Below, piece after piece: positions 7,924 to 17,501 of a DNA stretch of 50,042 nt; the stretch's first letter is position 1, and the number at the start of each line of letters is the position of its first letter. Location: the NCBI GenBank assembly GCA_018242525.1, contig JAFEBS010000061.1:1-50042 (forward strand), given 5' to 3'. A program made the translations under genes and the position numbers. This DNA comes from Planctomycetota bacterium (GTDB lineage Bacteria > Planctomycetota > Planctomycetia > Planctomycetales > Planctomycetaceae). The notes under the pieces were generated by a model that saw nothing but the letters and a program-made list of their open reading frames with translations, was not told the origin of the DNA and ran no database searches.

Positions 7924-10275
7924 TCACTCCAGACCATACCGCTGCGCGGCCTCGAACAGTCGTTCTTCAAACGCCAGTGCCGAAGCTGCCGTCAGCGTGT
8001 CCACGGCCAATGCTTCCAGCGGTTTCAGGGTTTGCAGTCCCAGCGAATCGAACAGTGTTTGCAGCATGTAATGCTTTTCCCGGGGCGTGAAGCTGGTAAA
8101 CGCCAGTCGCAACGACGGCAGCGCCACTTGAAAATCTGCGGTCGCGAATTCCAGCAGCAATTGATCGATGGCCTGAACCAGGTCGGGGTTTCGTTGGACC
8201 ACTTCGCGAGCCAGCGCGAATAGCCCGTTGAGAAAATCGCCCAGATTCGTCGGATCACTGAACGCCAGCATCTGCTCCAGGATCGTTTCCGAACTGCACT
8301 CACCCAGGGTCCACAGCATCCCGGCCACAGCACCACGAACTGCGGGTTGTTTTCCCTGGTCCTGCTGCACACGCTGCAAGACCGCCAGAAACTCGACTCG
8401 ATTCAGTCCCAGTAACGCCTCACCACGCTCAAAGGTCTCCAGCAGCACCCGCAATGCCGCCAGCAGCGAGACTTCATCCGCCGTCTGTCCGAGCGATTCC
8501 AGCAGCCAGACAGCGCGATAAAACGCCTCAAGCGCGATGCCACCAATCCGCGAACTGTGAGTCGTTCCAAACGCTTCGTCATGACAATACAGATACAGCA
8601 GATGTCCAAGCGCCCCCGAGACATCCAGGAAACTGGCGGCATTGCGAATCAACACTTCCAACTGCGTCAGCAGTTCATCCGACAATTCATGAACGTCGGC
8701 CCTGACGGCCGCAACCAGCAGTTCTGCCGCCAGCTTTGCTTCGTGCTGCTGCAGACGTGCCAGTTCCAACAGGCGCGCGGCAGCCGCTTCCGCCAGAGTC
8801 GCACCATAGCGTGAAGCCTCGACGCAGGTCGCGTCAAAATCATAACGGGACTGGACCTGCCATTTTTCCCACAGGCGAACCAGTTCGCGGCGCGAGAAGA
8901 AATCCGTGCCCCCCGTTAATGTGAACCCCGCAATTTCCAGGACTTTCACTCGATGCAGCAGCCGGCTTTTGGCCAGATCGGCTGGATCGAGCAGATTCAA
9001 TTCCAGGTCGGTTCGAGTGTTTTGGGGATCCAGCCCGGCGCGTGCCAGTTGATTCAGGATGTCGGCGACCAGCGGCGGCTGCCGGGTTCCCTCGGCCAGC
9101 TTCCCGCGCCGGGTGCCGCGTAGTACGCCGTGAACGGCCTCCAGGAATGGCGACTCGCAGCCGAACTCCAATTCATCCTTGATCAGGGCACTGGTCACGG
9201 CGTCGACCAGATCCCGTCGCCAGACGTGACTCCGTCCGCGCAACGCGGCCAGTGTACAGGCAGAAGCCTCGACCGCGATCAGATCCGCCGTGCTGACAAC
9301 CTGCTTCCGCTTGCGCAGCGAATTCGCCAGTTCCGCCAGGAGTGGCTGATGCTGGAGTGGTTCCCCCCGCAAATGCGACTGCCAGACATGATCATAGAAG
9401 CCCGGGTTGGGCATGCCGGCATTGTAGCCGGTCAGGCTGTCCAGACGCGCGTACGTGTACGGCGTCAAGGTGATGCCACGATCCACGATGGCGATGCCGG
9501 CGGGAGCGGATTCCGACGGAGCCTCGGCCAGCGGATCGGTCAATCCGGCCGGTTCCTGCAGCCGCTGTCCGTCGTCCAGCAGGCTGACCAGCGCCGAACT
9601 GTGAAAGCCGCCCGTGACGATCAAGATTCGACCATCAAACTCATCCAGAGCCCGCCGAACTTCGTCAGCCATGAAGTCTTCACGCCGCAAATCCGACAGT
9701 GGAGTCGAATCCTCCCAAAGTCGAACGTTGGTACAAAACGAATGAACTCGACGCAGGAATTCAGACACAGTCAGAATCGGTTCGGATTCCACCATCGTGT
9801 CCCACAGGTCATCGAACGATTCGACTCCAAACCGTTCGCACAGCAGTTCGACATAGCGACCCCGCCGCAGTTCCGCATCGGCGTACCGCTGCACGGCAGA
9901 TTCGAGGTGCGCGGTGCTGACCCAGGGTAAATCGATGAACCGCACGGGCGCCCCCGCGGCCCGCGCAGCTTGCAGGGCCTGCCATTCCGGTGAGTAGTCG
10001 CAAAACGGATAGTACGCGCCACTGCGACGTCCTGCTTCATCGCCAAAATAACTGTAAATGGCGATCGGAAGATCGTGATTCAGGCGCAGTTCGTCCAGGT
10101 ACGGATTGAAGTCGCTGGGGCCTTCAATCAACACGGCGGCGGGACGCATGTCACCAATCAGCCGACTGACCATGGCGGCACACATCGGGCTGTGATGCCG
10201 TACCGGGAAATAGACGACGCGTGTGCTGGTATCACACAGTCGAGTCAACAGGGATTCGTGATCGTCCCGAAACAT
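7924..10275 (-). CDS. DUF5682 family protein
   Basis: 783 residues. The N-terminus carries the family signature PVRHHSP (residues 24-30), then a VLIEGPSD strand (about 48-55) and a region resembling the TraB/ChaN/erythromycin-esterase type of alpha/beta hydrolytic fold. The paired histidines could be catalytic or metal-binding, but this is inference. The C-terminal 400 residues are helical and leucine-rich, perhaps a HEAT-like array. DUF5682 genes are typically found with MoxR ATPase, VWA and SWIM genes, as here. The gene lies 61 bases after the MoxR gene and 13 bases before the VWA gene. The ribosome-binding site before the ATG at 10275 is weak. The biochemical activity of the family is not known to me. 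Confidence 0.9.
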   Translation of the reverse strand: MFRDDHESLLTRLCDTSTRVVYFPVRHHSPMCAAMVSRLIGDMRPAAVLIEGPSDFNPYLDELRLNHDLPIAIYSYFGDEAGRRSGAYYPFCDYSPEWQALQAARAAGAPVRFIDLPWVSTAHLESAVQRYADAELRRGRYVELLCERFGVESFDDLWDTMVESEPILTVSEFLRRVHSFCTNVRLWEDSTPLSDLRREDFMADEVRRALDEFDGRILIVTGGFHSSALVSLLDDGQRLQEPAGLTDPLAEAPSESAPAGIAIVDRGITLTPYTYARLDSLTGYNAGMPNPGFYDHVWQSHLRGEPLQHQPLLAELANSLRKRKQVVSTADLIAVEASACTLAALRGRSHVWRRDLVDAVTSALIKDELEFGCESPFLEAVHGVLRGTRRGKLAEGTRQPPLVADILNQLARAGLDPQNTRTDLELNLLDPADLAKSRLLHRVKVLEIAGFTLTGGTDFFSRRELVRLWEKWQVQSRYDFDATCVEASRYGATLAEAAAARLLELARLQQHEAKLAAELLVAAVRADVHELSDELLTQLEVLIRNAASFLDVSGALGHLLYLYCHDEAFGTTHSSRIGGIALEAFYRAVWLLESLGQTADEVSLLAALRVLLETFERGEALLGLNRVEFLAVLQRVQQDQGKQPAVRGAVAGMLWTLGECSSETILEQMLAFSDPTNLGDFLNGLFALAREVVQRNPDLVQAIDQLLLEFATADFQVALPSLRLAFTSFTPREKHYMLQTLFDSLGLQTLKPLEALAVDTLTAASALAFEERLFEAAQRYGLE

Positions 10276-10336
10276 AAGCTTGGTCTTGAGCGACGGTCAT
10301 TCCAGTCTGAAATCCAATGCGGCGATCTACGAAGCC

Positions 10337-11494
10337 CTACTCCAGTTCATGTCGTGCGTCGTAAAATTGCCTCCACAACACACCGCTCCGCTTCTGGACG
10401 ACATGGTCGAAGTAGTGCCGCACTTTTTTCATGTCATCGGGATTGTCTTTCAGCACGGTTCCCACCATGTGGTGGACGACATGGACGGGCTGGACGGTTC
10501 CATCGCCATAAAAATAGGCGTGGATCCCGGCGGCACAAGCGGTGCTGACCGCCTCGGCGGTACTCAAGACGGTGGACAGCGGTTCCATTCCCTTTCCATC
10601 TTCCGTTTTTCCGGCACGAAGCTCACGGAAGGTGGTGACGAGCAACTCGTGAATTTCCGGCGGAACCGTGACGGGGACTCCCGCCCGCTGCAGCATCCGC
10701 GCGGATTCACGCCCCACCAGAGCCATTTCATCGCTGATCGCCGCGATGCCGGGGACGGTCTCAAAATTGAATCGACGCTTGAGCGCTGCGCTCATTTCGT
10801 TCACACCCCGGTCGCGCGTGTTGGCGGTGGCAATCACGTTGAATCCACTGCGGGCAAACAGAGTGCGTCCCTCCCCTTCCAACTCGGGGATCGACATGAC
10901 TCGATCACTCATGACAGACAACAGCGTGTCCTGGATTTCCAGCGGGCAACGGGTGATTTCTTCAAACCGGACCAGCCGGCCATGCTTCAATCCGTGATAC
11001 AGCGGCGCGGGAACCAGCGAACGATCGCTGGGACCGTCCGAGACCAGCAGTGCATAATTCCAGGAATACTTGATACTGTCCTCGGTCGTTCCGGCCGAGC
11101 CCTGGATGGTCAGAGTCGAGTCTCCGCTGATTGCCGCGGCCAGCAATTCGCTCAGGTAGCTTTTGGCAGTCCCCGGTTCACCGATCAACATCAGGCCGCG
11201 ATTGGTTGCCAGCGAGACAATGCAGCGTTCCAGAAAGCTGCGTCGACCGACAAACTTGGGGGCGATCTGGCGACTGGCATCACCCAGCACAAACGACAAT
11301 ACAGAACGCGGCGTCAACCGCCATCCCAGCGGCTTGGGCTGATTCCTGTCTTCATCGGCCAACCGCGCCAGTTCGTCTGCGTACAGCGCCTCGGCGGCCG
11401 GCCGCTGCAGTTCCGCAAGCCTGGCGGGCTGTTCCGATGATGCGCCCACCGACTCCGCGTCAACGTCATCTGCAATCGTCCGCTTTTTTCCCAT
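10337..11494 (-). CDS. MoxR-type AAA+ ATPase
   Basis: 385 residues from the ATG at 11494 (GAAGG five bases upstream); another in-frame ATG at 11512 is possible but has only GGA directly against it. Walker A is GEPGTAKS (about residues 102-109), Walker B is LVRFEEI, sensor 1 is NVIATANTRDRG, and an RR pair follows in the ALKRRFNFE motif typical of MoxR and related helix-2-insert AAA+ proteins. Such ATPases act as hexameric chaperone-like remodellers with VWA proteins. It follows the WGR-DUF4132 gene by a few tens of bases and precedes DUF5682, so it should be the motor of this operon's complex. Cytoplasmic. Confidence 0.93.
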   Translation of the reverse strand: MGKKRTIADDVDAESVGASSEQPARLAELQRPAAEALYADELARLADEDRNQPKPLGWRLTPRSVLSFVLGDASRQIAPKFVGRRSFLERCIVSLATNRGLMLIGEPGTAKSYLSELLAAAISGDSTLTIQGSAGTTEDSIKYSWNYALLVSDGPSDRSLVPAPLYHGLKHGRLVRFEEITRCPLEIQDTLLSVMSDRVMSIPELEGEGRTLFARSGFNVIATANTRDRGVNEMSAALKRRFNFETVPGIAAISDEMALVGRESARMLQRAGVPVTVPPEIHELLVTTFRELRAGKTEDGKGMEPLSTVLSTAEAVSTACAAGIHAYFYGDGTVQPVHVVHHMVGTVLKDNPDDMKKVRHYFDHVVQKRSGVLWRQFYDARHELE

Positions 11495-11534
11495 GATCGC
11501 CTTCGGATTCATTCCAGGTCACATTCAAAGACAC

Positions 11535-14500
11535 TTACCTGGCCTTTGTTTTCAATTCGTTCAAGTCCGCAATCACTTCACTCACCACGATCGGATCGAC
11601 GTCACCCAGCTTCAGGACTCTGTCGTCTTTTCCGAAGCCGTACCCGGACGGAGCCCGCATGCCGCGCACAAACTGGCATCCGCTCACTTCCAGGATTTCA
11701 TCCGGATCGATCCAGCCCATTCCGACGTTGCCGTCATATTGAACGACCGCTGTGACGTCGGCAGCGGGAAACTGCTTCGAATGCTCGTCAAAGCAGCCTG
11801 CATCCATGCCGACGCCACGAATCCAGCCGAGCTTTTCCAACCCGAAGACCAGCGTCGGTGCGACCAGTTTCATCCCTTTGAACCGGTCCAGGTTGTCAGC
11901 AGTTTCCTCACCTTTGACCAGCGAGTGAACGGATCGGCCGAGTTGGGCGAACGGAGGCACAATCTCGTAGTCGCCGAGGATTCCGCCCCACGCCGATCGT
12001 TCGTCCTCGCCCAGGTGCAGCGGATGAACGATGCCAATGCAGGACGCTTCCTTGAGGGAAACCGGGTTTTCTTCAGTGTCGGCATAGTCCCGTTCGTCGG
12101 TCACACGAAACGTCGACAGAAGTTTTCCGGTTGAATCGTAACCACCCCAGATGATCTTGCGGGCCAGGTGCGACATCAGGGGATGCCGGACCATCAACGG
12201 TTCAAACTCATCAACCTTCCAGCGACGGCCCGTGACCATGGCCTGTTCCAGTCGCCCCGCCTGGATCTTGGCCACTTCCTTGATCTGCTTCTTCAGCAGT
12301 TTCCACTCGTCGACCGATGCCTTGGAAATCTCGGCATCGTCCCTGGCCCCCGGTTTCGGCAGATCGTCGCGGACCTTGCCATCGGCATCACGGACCATCG
12401 GCTTCAGTTCCGGGCCCAGCACAAACGAAAAGGAACGAGCCCCAAATGAAAACTCGCGTTTGCCATTTTCATCGAGTCCACAATCCGGGATGACGCGATC
12501 CTCCAATTCCGCCCGCGTCAGTCCCTTGTCTTTGGCAATCGCCTCCACGAATTCTTCGGCCTTCGTTTTCAGACCCTTGAACTTCAGCTTCTGAGCGATG
12601 CCGGACAATTGCATCAGTGCGACATTACTGCCGATCGCGCGCAGACACTCCAGTCCAAACACCGCCCGGGGATGTTGACTTTCACCGGGCCAGTTGCGCA
12701 CGAGCGGCGTCAGCTTCAGGGCACAGTTGTCTCCGCCCAACAGGCCGATCGCGCCCATCGCCCATTTCTCTTTCGTTGGCGATCCGTCTTCAGACCAGTA
12801 CTGGAACAACCGCCACGCGAAATCGTCCAGGGTGCGAACATCGGCATGTTCCAGCAGGCTGTCGAACAGCACGTGCTTGCCGGTGATGACCGTTCCGGCG
12901 AGTGTGTTCAAAACGGTCGCAATCTGTGCGTCGTTTAATCGGTGATCGCCGACGGCGATGGGGGGCAACCCCGGTGCCACGGCCCAGGTCGGCAGCTTCG
13001 CTTGTTTGAGCTTTCCGGCCTCCAGCAGGGCATCACGCAACCAGGCGGGCGTCGAAGCGTCATCGAACGGGGTGTACGACCGTTCCTGATGCTCCAAAAC
13101 CTCCTGTCGAACCTTGTCCGCGACTTCCGGGCGGGTGCTCGATAGACACTGCTGGATCACGTCCTGGTGCCCCAGTCGCTTGACGTTTCGCAGATGATCG
13201 ACCGCCGCGTCGGCCAGCTTGCCTCGTCCAGCCGCGGTTTCGAGCAACCCGGCCACGGCACACCCCAGGTTTTCATCGAGCCACTGACGGGCGATCAGCG
13301 GCGACTTGGAAGTTAATTTGATTTCCAGCATCGACTCGGCAGCCTCCGGGGCGACGACCAGGGCGAACGCCTTAAGAAGTTCCTCGCAGCGATCCTTGTT
13401 CTTCTCGGCAACGATTGAGTCCCGGACACAATCCAGAGCCGCATACTGAGTACACGCCAGAAATCCACGCACATGGCTTTTGTTCCGCATCTTCAGGCGC
13501 AGTCGACGCCACTCGCTGGCAATCTGTTCGGCAGACCCCAGTCCAAACAGCAGTTCCTGCGGCCGCTGATAGTGGTCTGTCTCCCACGCCTCAGAGCCGT
13601 ATCGATCATTGGCCCAACTACTGACAACGTCGCTGATCTCGTCATGCATTCCCAGTGCGGCAGCCAAATAGTAATTCTCGGGTAATGCTAGATAGAAATC
13701 AGCAGGCGACAACGTTGGATCCCAGTCTTGGCGAACCAGGGCGACGGCGGACTGGCGTTCGTCGTCGGTCCAGAATGGGACGACATGGTGCAGGATCCCG
13801 AAGAGCAGACGAGGTTGGAGATGTTTCTGACCTTTTTTCTTTCGCCCCGCCCTCCAGAACTCCAGGATCTCATCAGTAGACAACAGATTGCCCAGGAGAA
13901 TGCCCACCTCTTCCGGCGGTTCGCGGTCGTGCCGATCCAATAATTCCGTCACTTCCGAGACCGTCAATTCACCCGTCGGGACCAATGACTTCAAATTGGC
14001 CGCGAGCAATTTGGGTGTGAGGCTGTAATTGCGATTGGTTGTCATCGCTACCAACCAGAAGTGCGCCTCCATGCGTTCCAGGCCGCTGGGAAGATTCAAA
14101 TCCTGCCAGCGGAGGTCCCATCCGTAGGATTCCGTTTTCAGTTTAGCCAGTTGCGCCAGGCATTTTGTCTGGTCGAACGGTCTCGGCGTGCAGCGCTGGG
14201 GCGGTGCTTTTCGCTGAAACGTCGCCCGGGCCCAGTCTTCGTCATTCAGTCGAATCTCGCGAACCACTTGCAAGTTGGCCACGTTCACCGGCGACGCTGG
14301 AACAGCCTCGATTGCAGCCGGTTCGGCGGCCACTTCGACCTTTTTCTTGCTCGGCGCCGGCTTGACTGGTTTCGCCGCCGAGTCCGGCTTTGAGGCAGCG
14401 GCCGACGAGGTGACGGGTGCCGCAGCGGGGGTGCTCGCTGCGCCAGAGGAGGTTTCCACGTAGCCCTTCTTCAGCTTTTCCGCGACCAACTTGTCATACG

Positions 14501-14678
14501 ACTTTACGGCCGCGTCTTCAGAATCAAACTCCTTCGTCTGAGTCTGGCCGTTGGTTCCCACCTTGCCAAATGTGACCGTGTGTGACGATCCGTTTAATTC
14601 AATCTGCCAGAACTTGTGAGATGTCCCCTCTTGAAACACCATGTCGCGGCGCGGTCGATCCGAATGCGTTGCAGCCAT
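11535..14678 (-). CDS. WGR domain + DUF4132 protein, first gene of the VWA/MoxR operon
   Basis: 1047 residues. A WGR-type domain lies at about residues 13-75 (FWQIELNG ... FGKVGTNGQ, in place of the usual WGR-x-G-x-x-G). WGR domains bind nucleic acids or act as interaction modules in PARPs and bacterial regulators. A low-complexity Ala/Pro/Ser/Lys linker (about 76-130) follows, then a long helical region and a C-terminal DUF4132 domain (about 760-1000; RWKVDEFEPLMVRHPLM and FRVTDERDYAD). DUF4132/WGR proteins often sit beside MoxR and VWA genes. This appears to be the promoter-proximal gene: upstream is a 500-base repeat-rich gap. The ATG at 14678 has only a weak A/G-rich ribosome-binding site. 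Role: possible sensor or DNA-contacting subunit; inference only. Confidence 0.9.
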   Translation of the reverse strand: MAATHSDRPRRDMVFQEGTSHKFWQIELNGSSHTVTFGKVGTNGQTQTKEFDSEDAAVKSYDKLVAEKLKKGYVETSSGAASTPAAAPVTSSAAASKPDSAAKPVKPAPSKKKVEVAAEPAAIEAVPASPVNVANLQVVREIRLNDEDWARATFQRKAPPQRCTPRPFDQTKCLAQLAKLKTESYGWDLRWQDLNLPSGLERMEAHFWLVAMTTNRNYSLTPKLLAANLKSLVPTGELTVSEVTELLDRHDREPPEEVGILLGNLLSTDEILEFWRAGRKKKGQKHLQPRLLFGILHHVVPFWTDDERQSAVALVRQDWDPTLSPADFYLALPENYYLAAALGMHDEISDVVSSWANDRYGSEAWETDHYQRPQELLFGLGSAEQIASEWRRLRLKMRNKSHVRGFLACTQYAALDCVRDSIVAEKNKDRCEELLKAFALVVAPEAAESMLEIKLTSKSPLIARQWLDENLGCAVAGLLETAAGRGKLADAAVDHLRNVKRLGHQDVIQQCLSSTRPEVADKVRQEVLEHQERSYTPFDDASTPAWLRDALLEAGKLKQAKLPTWAVAPGLPPIAVGDHRLNDAQIATVLNTLAGTVITGKHVLFDSLLEHADVRTLDDFAWRLFQYWSEDGSPTKEKWAMGAIGLLGGDNCALKLTPLVRNWPGESQHPRAVFGLECLRAIGSNVALMQLSGIAQKLKFKGLKTKAEEFVEAIAKDKGLTRAELEDRVIPDCGLDENGKREFSFGARSFSFVLGPELKPMVRDADGKVRDDLPKPGARDDAEISKASVDEWKLLKKQIKEVAKIQAGRLEQAMVTGRRWKVDEFEPLMVRHPLMSHLARKIIWGGYDSTGKLLSTFRVTDERDYADTEENPVSLKEASCIGIVHPLHLGEDERSAWGGILGDYEIVPPFAQLGRSVHSLVKGEETADNLDRFKGMKLVAPTLVFGLEKLGWIRGVGMDAGCFDEHSKQFPAADVTAVVQYDGNVGMGWIDPDEILEVSGCQFVRGMRAPSGYGFGKDDRVLKLGDVDPIVVSEVIADLNELKTKAR

Positions 14679-14820
14679 GAAATCACTTTCATTTGACGAA
14701 TGGATGCAGTCTGAGCCTGAAGTGACAATGAATTGAACACCGTCAAGAGATCGTTCGACGAGGATCGCATTCTGCCATAACAGGTCACCAGCAGGGAAGC
14801 ATCGCTGTACCCAAAAGTGG

Positions 14821-15169
14821 GTAGTGTCCTAGCCCGAATAATTCACTGAAGGCCACGGATGAAACACGGATCAAACACGGATAAATCAAGATGAACCGAG
14901 TGCCATCGGCAATTCATGTTAAACACGGTGCTGAGAATCTTGATTCTATTCTTGTGCTGATATTCCGATCAGTGAAATCTGTGCCATCCGCAGAGCCATC
15001 GCCTTTTTCAAATTGGGGTGCCACGGTCTTACCGTCTTCGGTACGGCCGTGTGAGTGCTCAATCGGCACGGCCATGGCGAAGTCCATAACCGCGGCACCC
15101 GATTCCCAATTTGAAAAAGGCGATGGCCCTGGTGCCATCCGTGGTGAATAATCCGGGCTAGGACACCAC
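14821..15169. repeat. R7 composite inverted repeat enclosing R1
   Basis: Arms 14821-14846 (GTAGTGTCCTAGCCCG...) and 15144-15169 are inverted copies with about three mismatches. Between them, 14831-14918 matches 34836-34914 in the opposite orientation (shared CCATCGGCAATTCATG end and CACGGAT units). The R1 palindrome at 14995-15127 sits inside, so this is one repeat nested in another. Confidence 0.75.
14995..15127. repeat. R1 element, copy 1 (133 bp, 23-bp terminal inverted repeats)
   Basis: Terminal arms GCCATCGCCTTTTTCAAATT (plus GGG) at 14995-15017 and its perfect inverse at 15105-15127. The interior also shows internal dyads around ACGGCCGT and GGCACGGCCATGG. A second copy in the opposite orientation lies at 19268-19411, with most of the interior conserved. 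The structure is like a small non-autonomous palindromic element (MITE/REP-like); no flanking target duplication is obvious. Confidence 0.88.
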
Positions 15170-15197
15170 CCAAAAGTGGATAACCGGGCATTTTTGT

Positions 15198-16145
15198 TCA
15201 ACGGGCGGCGTGATCCACGTCCAGGATCATCGAGTTTGACACGCTATCGCCAAACTTGGAATGTTGGTCGAATTGCCAGATGACCTTTTTTGATTTCGGC
15301 TCCAGTTCGACCAGCAATGGCTGACCATCGCCTGCATGGCAGTTGCCGATAACGTAGTGGCCGTTCGGCAGGACTTCCAGGGTTGTCACCCAAGCAAAAG
15401 TAATACCGGGCAGATCGGTCTGTTCGATCTTCCAGACGATCTCTTTTTTCGGAGTCACTTCGATCACGCTGTGACCGTTCCCGGTGGCGATCAATGTGTT
15501 GCCATTGGCCAGCCGCACGGCGGCAAAACATTTGTTCCCAAACGCTTCCGGACCGTGTCCCCCCTTCGGCTGCTTGCCAAACAGGGGAACTTCAAATTCC
15601 CAGATGACATCACCGCTTTTGCCGTCGTATTCACGGACATACCCATCCCCTTCGTGGCAGACCAGGTAATTGCCGTTGGTCAGCTTGCGGGCCAGACGCG
15701 TGTCCGTGTGCGGATGCGGGTGGTTGACCTTCAGCTTGACCTGCTTGTGAATTTTGCCATCCCGATCCACTTCGATGATCCGGCCGATGCCCGATTCCGC
15801 GATCATCATGTGACCGTTTTCGAGCGGTTGAAAGGCATGTACTTCGACGGGCTTCCCTTCGTTCCCATTCTGCTTCGCGGAATCGTATGACCAGACGACG
15901 GCTTTGGTCTGGGGATCGATTTCCGCAACCTTCGCCCCTCCCTGTTGAACCAGAATGTGCCCGTTCTTCAGCACATGAATGTCATGAATCCCGCCCCAGT
16001 TCATTTCCCATTCGTTCTTGCCATCGGCATCAACAATGGCCAGCTTGCCATTCCCCTGGGTGATCAATCGATGCCCGGCGAGCGATGGGCTGGCGAGAAC
16101 GGATACAAACAGCAACGACACACAGGTCAGTCGGAGGCAAATCAT
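15198..16145 (-). CDS. Exported PQQ-type beta-propeller protein
   Basis: 315 residues with a clear signal peptide (about 1-23, ending SLAG). The mature protein consists of repeated propeller blades with the motif WxF/Y-(x)-x-N-G-x-x-(L/V) (for example LKNGHILV, LENGHMMI, LTNGNYLV, LANGNTLI, LPNGHYVI), at least five or six blades. No catalytic or PQQ-ligand residues can be named. It starts 26 bases after the stop of the related propeller gene 16172-17407 on the same strand, so the two form an operon. Its likely role is binding or display at the cell surface; the ligand is unknown. Confidence 0.88.
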   Translation of the reverse strand: MICLRLTCVSLLFVSVLASPSLAGHRLITQGNGKLAIVDADGKNEWEMNWGGIHDIHVLKNGHILVQQGGAKVAEIDPQTKAVVWSYDSAKQNGNEGKPVEVHAFQPLENGHMMIAESGIGRIIEVDRDGKIHKQVKLKVNHPHPHTDTRLARKLTNGNYLVCHEGDGYVREYDGKSGDVIWEFEVPLFGKQPKGGHGPEAFGNKCFAAVRLANGNTLIATGNGHSVIEVTPKKEIVWKIEQTDLPGITFAWVTTLEVLPNGHYVIGNCHAGDGQPLLVELEPKSKKVIWQFDQHSKFGDSVSNSMILDVDHAAR

Positions 16146-16171
16146 GGGTGACTTTCTGAAGGATGAGGGAC

Positions 16172-17407
16172 TTATTTTTCGCCGATACAGAACAAATGCT
16201 TTTCGCCACGGATCAGGATCTGGCCGTTGCTGATCGCTGGAGACGAATACGCTTCTTCGCCCAACTTATTGGTCGCCAGGACCTCGAACTGCGGCCCGGC
16301 CTTGACCACGTGAGTGATTCCGTCATCGTCCAGAAAATAAACCCGGCCGCTGGCCGCGACCAGTGAACCGCTGTGATGCCGGCCCAGGCGTTCCTGCCAC
16401 TTGATGTCACCCGAGATGGCGTCGTAACACCCGGCGACACCTCCATCGGCCACACAGAAAAAATAGTCGTTGGCAGCGACCGGCGATGGGACATACGAAA
16501 CACCCTTGTTCAAATGATGCCATTTCACATGGCTGGATTCCGAGATCGCATTGGAGCCACTGGGGTCGATGGCAATGATGTGCTTGTCCGGGAACCCGCC
16601 CGTGATGAAAATCAACCCCTTGTTTTCCACGGGAGACGCCACAAACTGCTCCGTCGGTCCGTCGAGGATCCAGTGACGACGTCCCGTCCGGGGATCGTAG
16701 CTGGCAACGCACTTGCTCCCCGACAGGATCATCTGCGTCCGGCCCCCGATGTCCCGAATGATCGGCGTGCAGTAGCTGCGAGTCTTGTTTTCGCGCGGTG
16801 TCTTCCAGATCGTACTGCCGGTCTCACGATTCAGGGCGACGATGTAGGCATCGCCATCGTGATCCCCGTTCACGATGACCGTGTTCTCGAACAGGACCGG
16901 GCAACTGCAGTAGCCATGCACGCTGGAAAACTCACCCGGCTTGACCTTCCAGACTTCCTTGCCATTCATGTCGTACGCGGCCACCAGCATCTGCTTCTGA
17001 TCCAGAAACGTGACATAGACCAGCTTGCCATCGGTGGCGGGGGTTCCCGAGGCCCAACTGTTCAACTTGTGCTTTTTCTCCAGTGGAGCGTCCTCGACAT
17101 CCACGTTCCACAATTCCCTGCCAGTGGCCCGATCGAACGCCATCAGGACTCGACGAGCCTTTGCTTCGTCGGCACCGGTGACGAAGATCTTGTCGCCCCA
17201 AACGATTGGCGACGAATGGCCGCCAAACGGAACCGGCACTTTCCAGACGATGTTCTGACCGGTGGTGGCATCCCAAGTGAGCGGCACGATGTCGGAACTG
17301 GTCCCGTCCCCGCGCGGTCCCCGCCAGCACGGCCAGTCCTCGGCGAACGAAACGCTTGCCCCGGTCAGCACCCATGCCACCGCAATGATCGTCGACAGCT
17401 TCATCAT
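16172..17407 (-). CDS. Exported PQQ-binding-like beta-propeller protein (BamB-like)
   Basis: 411 residues: signal peptide (about 1-22), then DWPCWRGPRGDG, the hallmark N-terminus of the large planctomycete family of secreted PQQ-like propellers. Blade motifs such as GREWNV, GKEVWKV, GSTIWKT and GDIKWQERLG recur through the protein. A GAGGTG ribosome-binding site lies next to two adjacent ATGs (17407 and 17404); the second has the better spacing. It is the first gene of a two-gene operon with 15198-16145. Family members are often near sulfatases and cytochromes; a dehydrogenase or binding role is inferred, not shown. Confidence 0.9.
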   Translation of the reverse strand: MMKLSTIIAVAWVLTGASVSFAEDWPCWRGPRGDGTSSDIVPLTWDATTGQNIVWKVPVPFGGHSSPIVWGDKIFVTGADEAKARRVLMAFDRATGRELWNVDVEDAPLEKKHKLNSWASGTPATDGKLVYVTFLDQKQMLVAAYDMNGKEVWKVKPGEFSSVHGYCSCPVLFENTVIVNGDHDGDAYIVALNRETGSTIWKTPRENKTRSYCTPIIRDIGGRTQMILSGSKCVASYDPRTGRRHWILDGPTEQFVASPVENKGLIFITGGFPDKHIIAIDPSGSNAISESSHVKWHHLNKGVSYVPSPVAANDYFFCVADGGVAGCYDAISGDIKWQERLGRHHSGSLVAASGRVYFLDDDGITHVVKAGPQFEVLATNKLGEEAYSSPAISNGQILIRGEKHLFCIGEK

Positions 17408-17501
17408 GTCACCTCGTAAGGATACTCGGGTCCCGCCAGATCACCGGGACACATCAATCGGGACATGTTTATACCGCAGGAGAGATGCGGACCGCCATGA
17501 A

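Larger units (their letters stand above)
14679..15197. other. Repeat-rich intergenic region with nested palindromes
   Basis: No gene was recognised. The stretch holds an outer inverted repeat (R7, arms 14821-14846 and 15144-15169). Inside it lie a segment with three CACGGAT units (14831-14918) and a complete R1 element (14995-15127). Short frames through this region read the R1 element in several directions and are not genes. The promoter of the five-gene operon must lie within or left of this region, between the operon start at 14678 and the repeats. Confidence 0.65.

Noticed and set aside
14891..15201. Short ORFs on both strands across R1 copy 1
   Set aside because: They read the palindrome itself and appear again, inverted, at copy 2; no start sites or domains.
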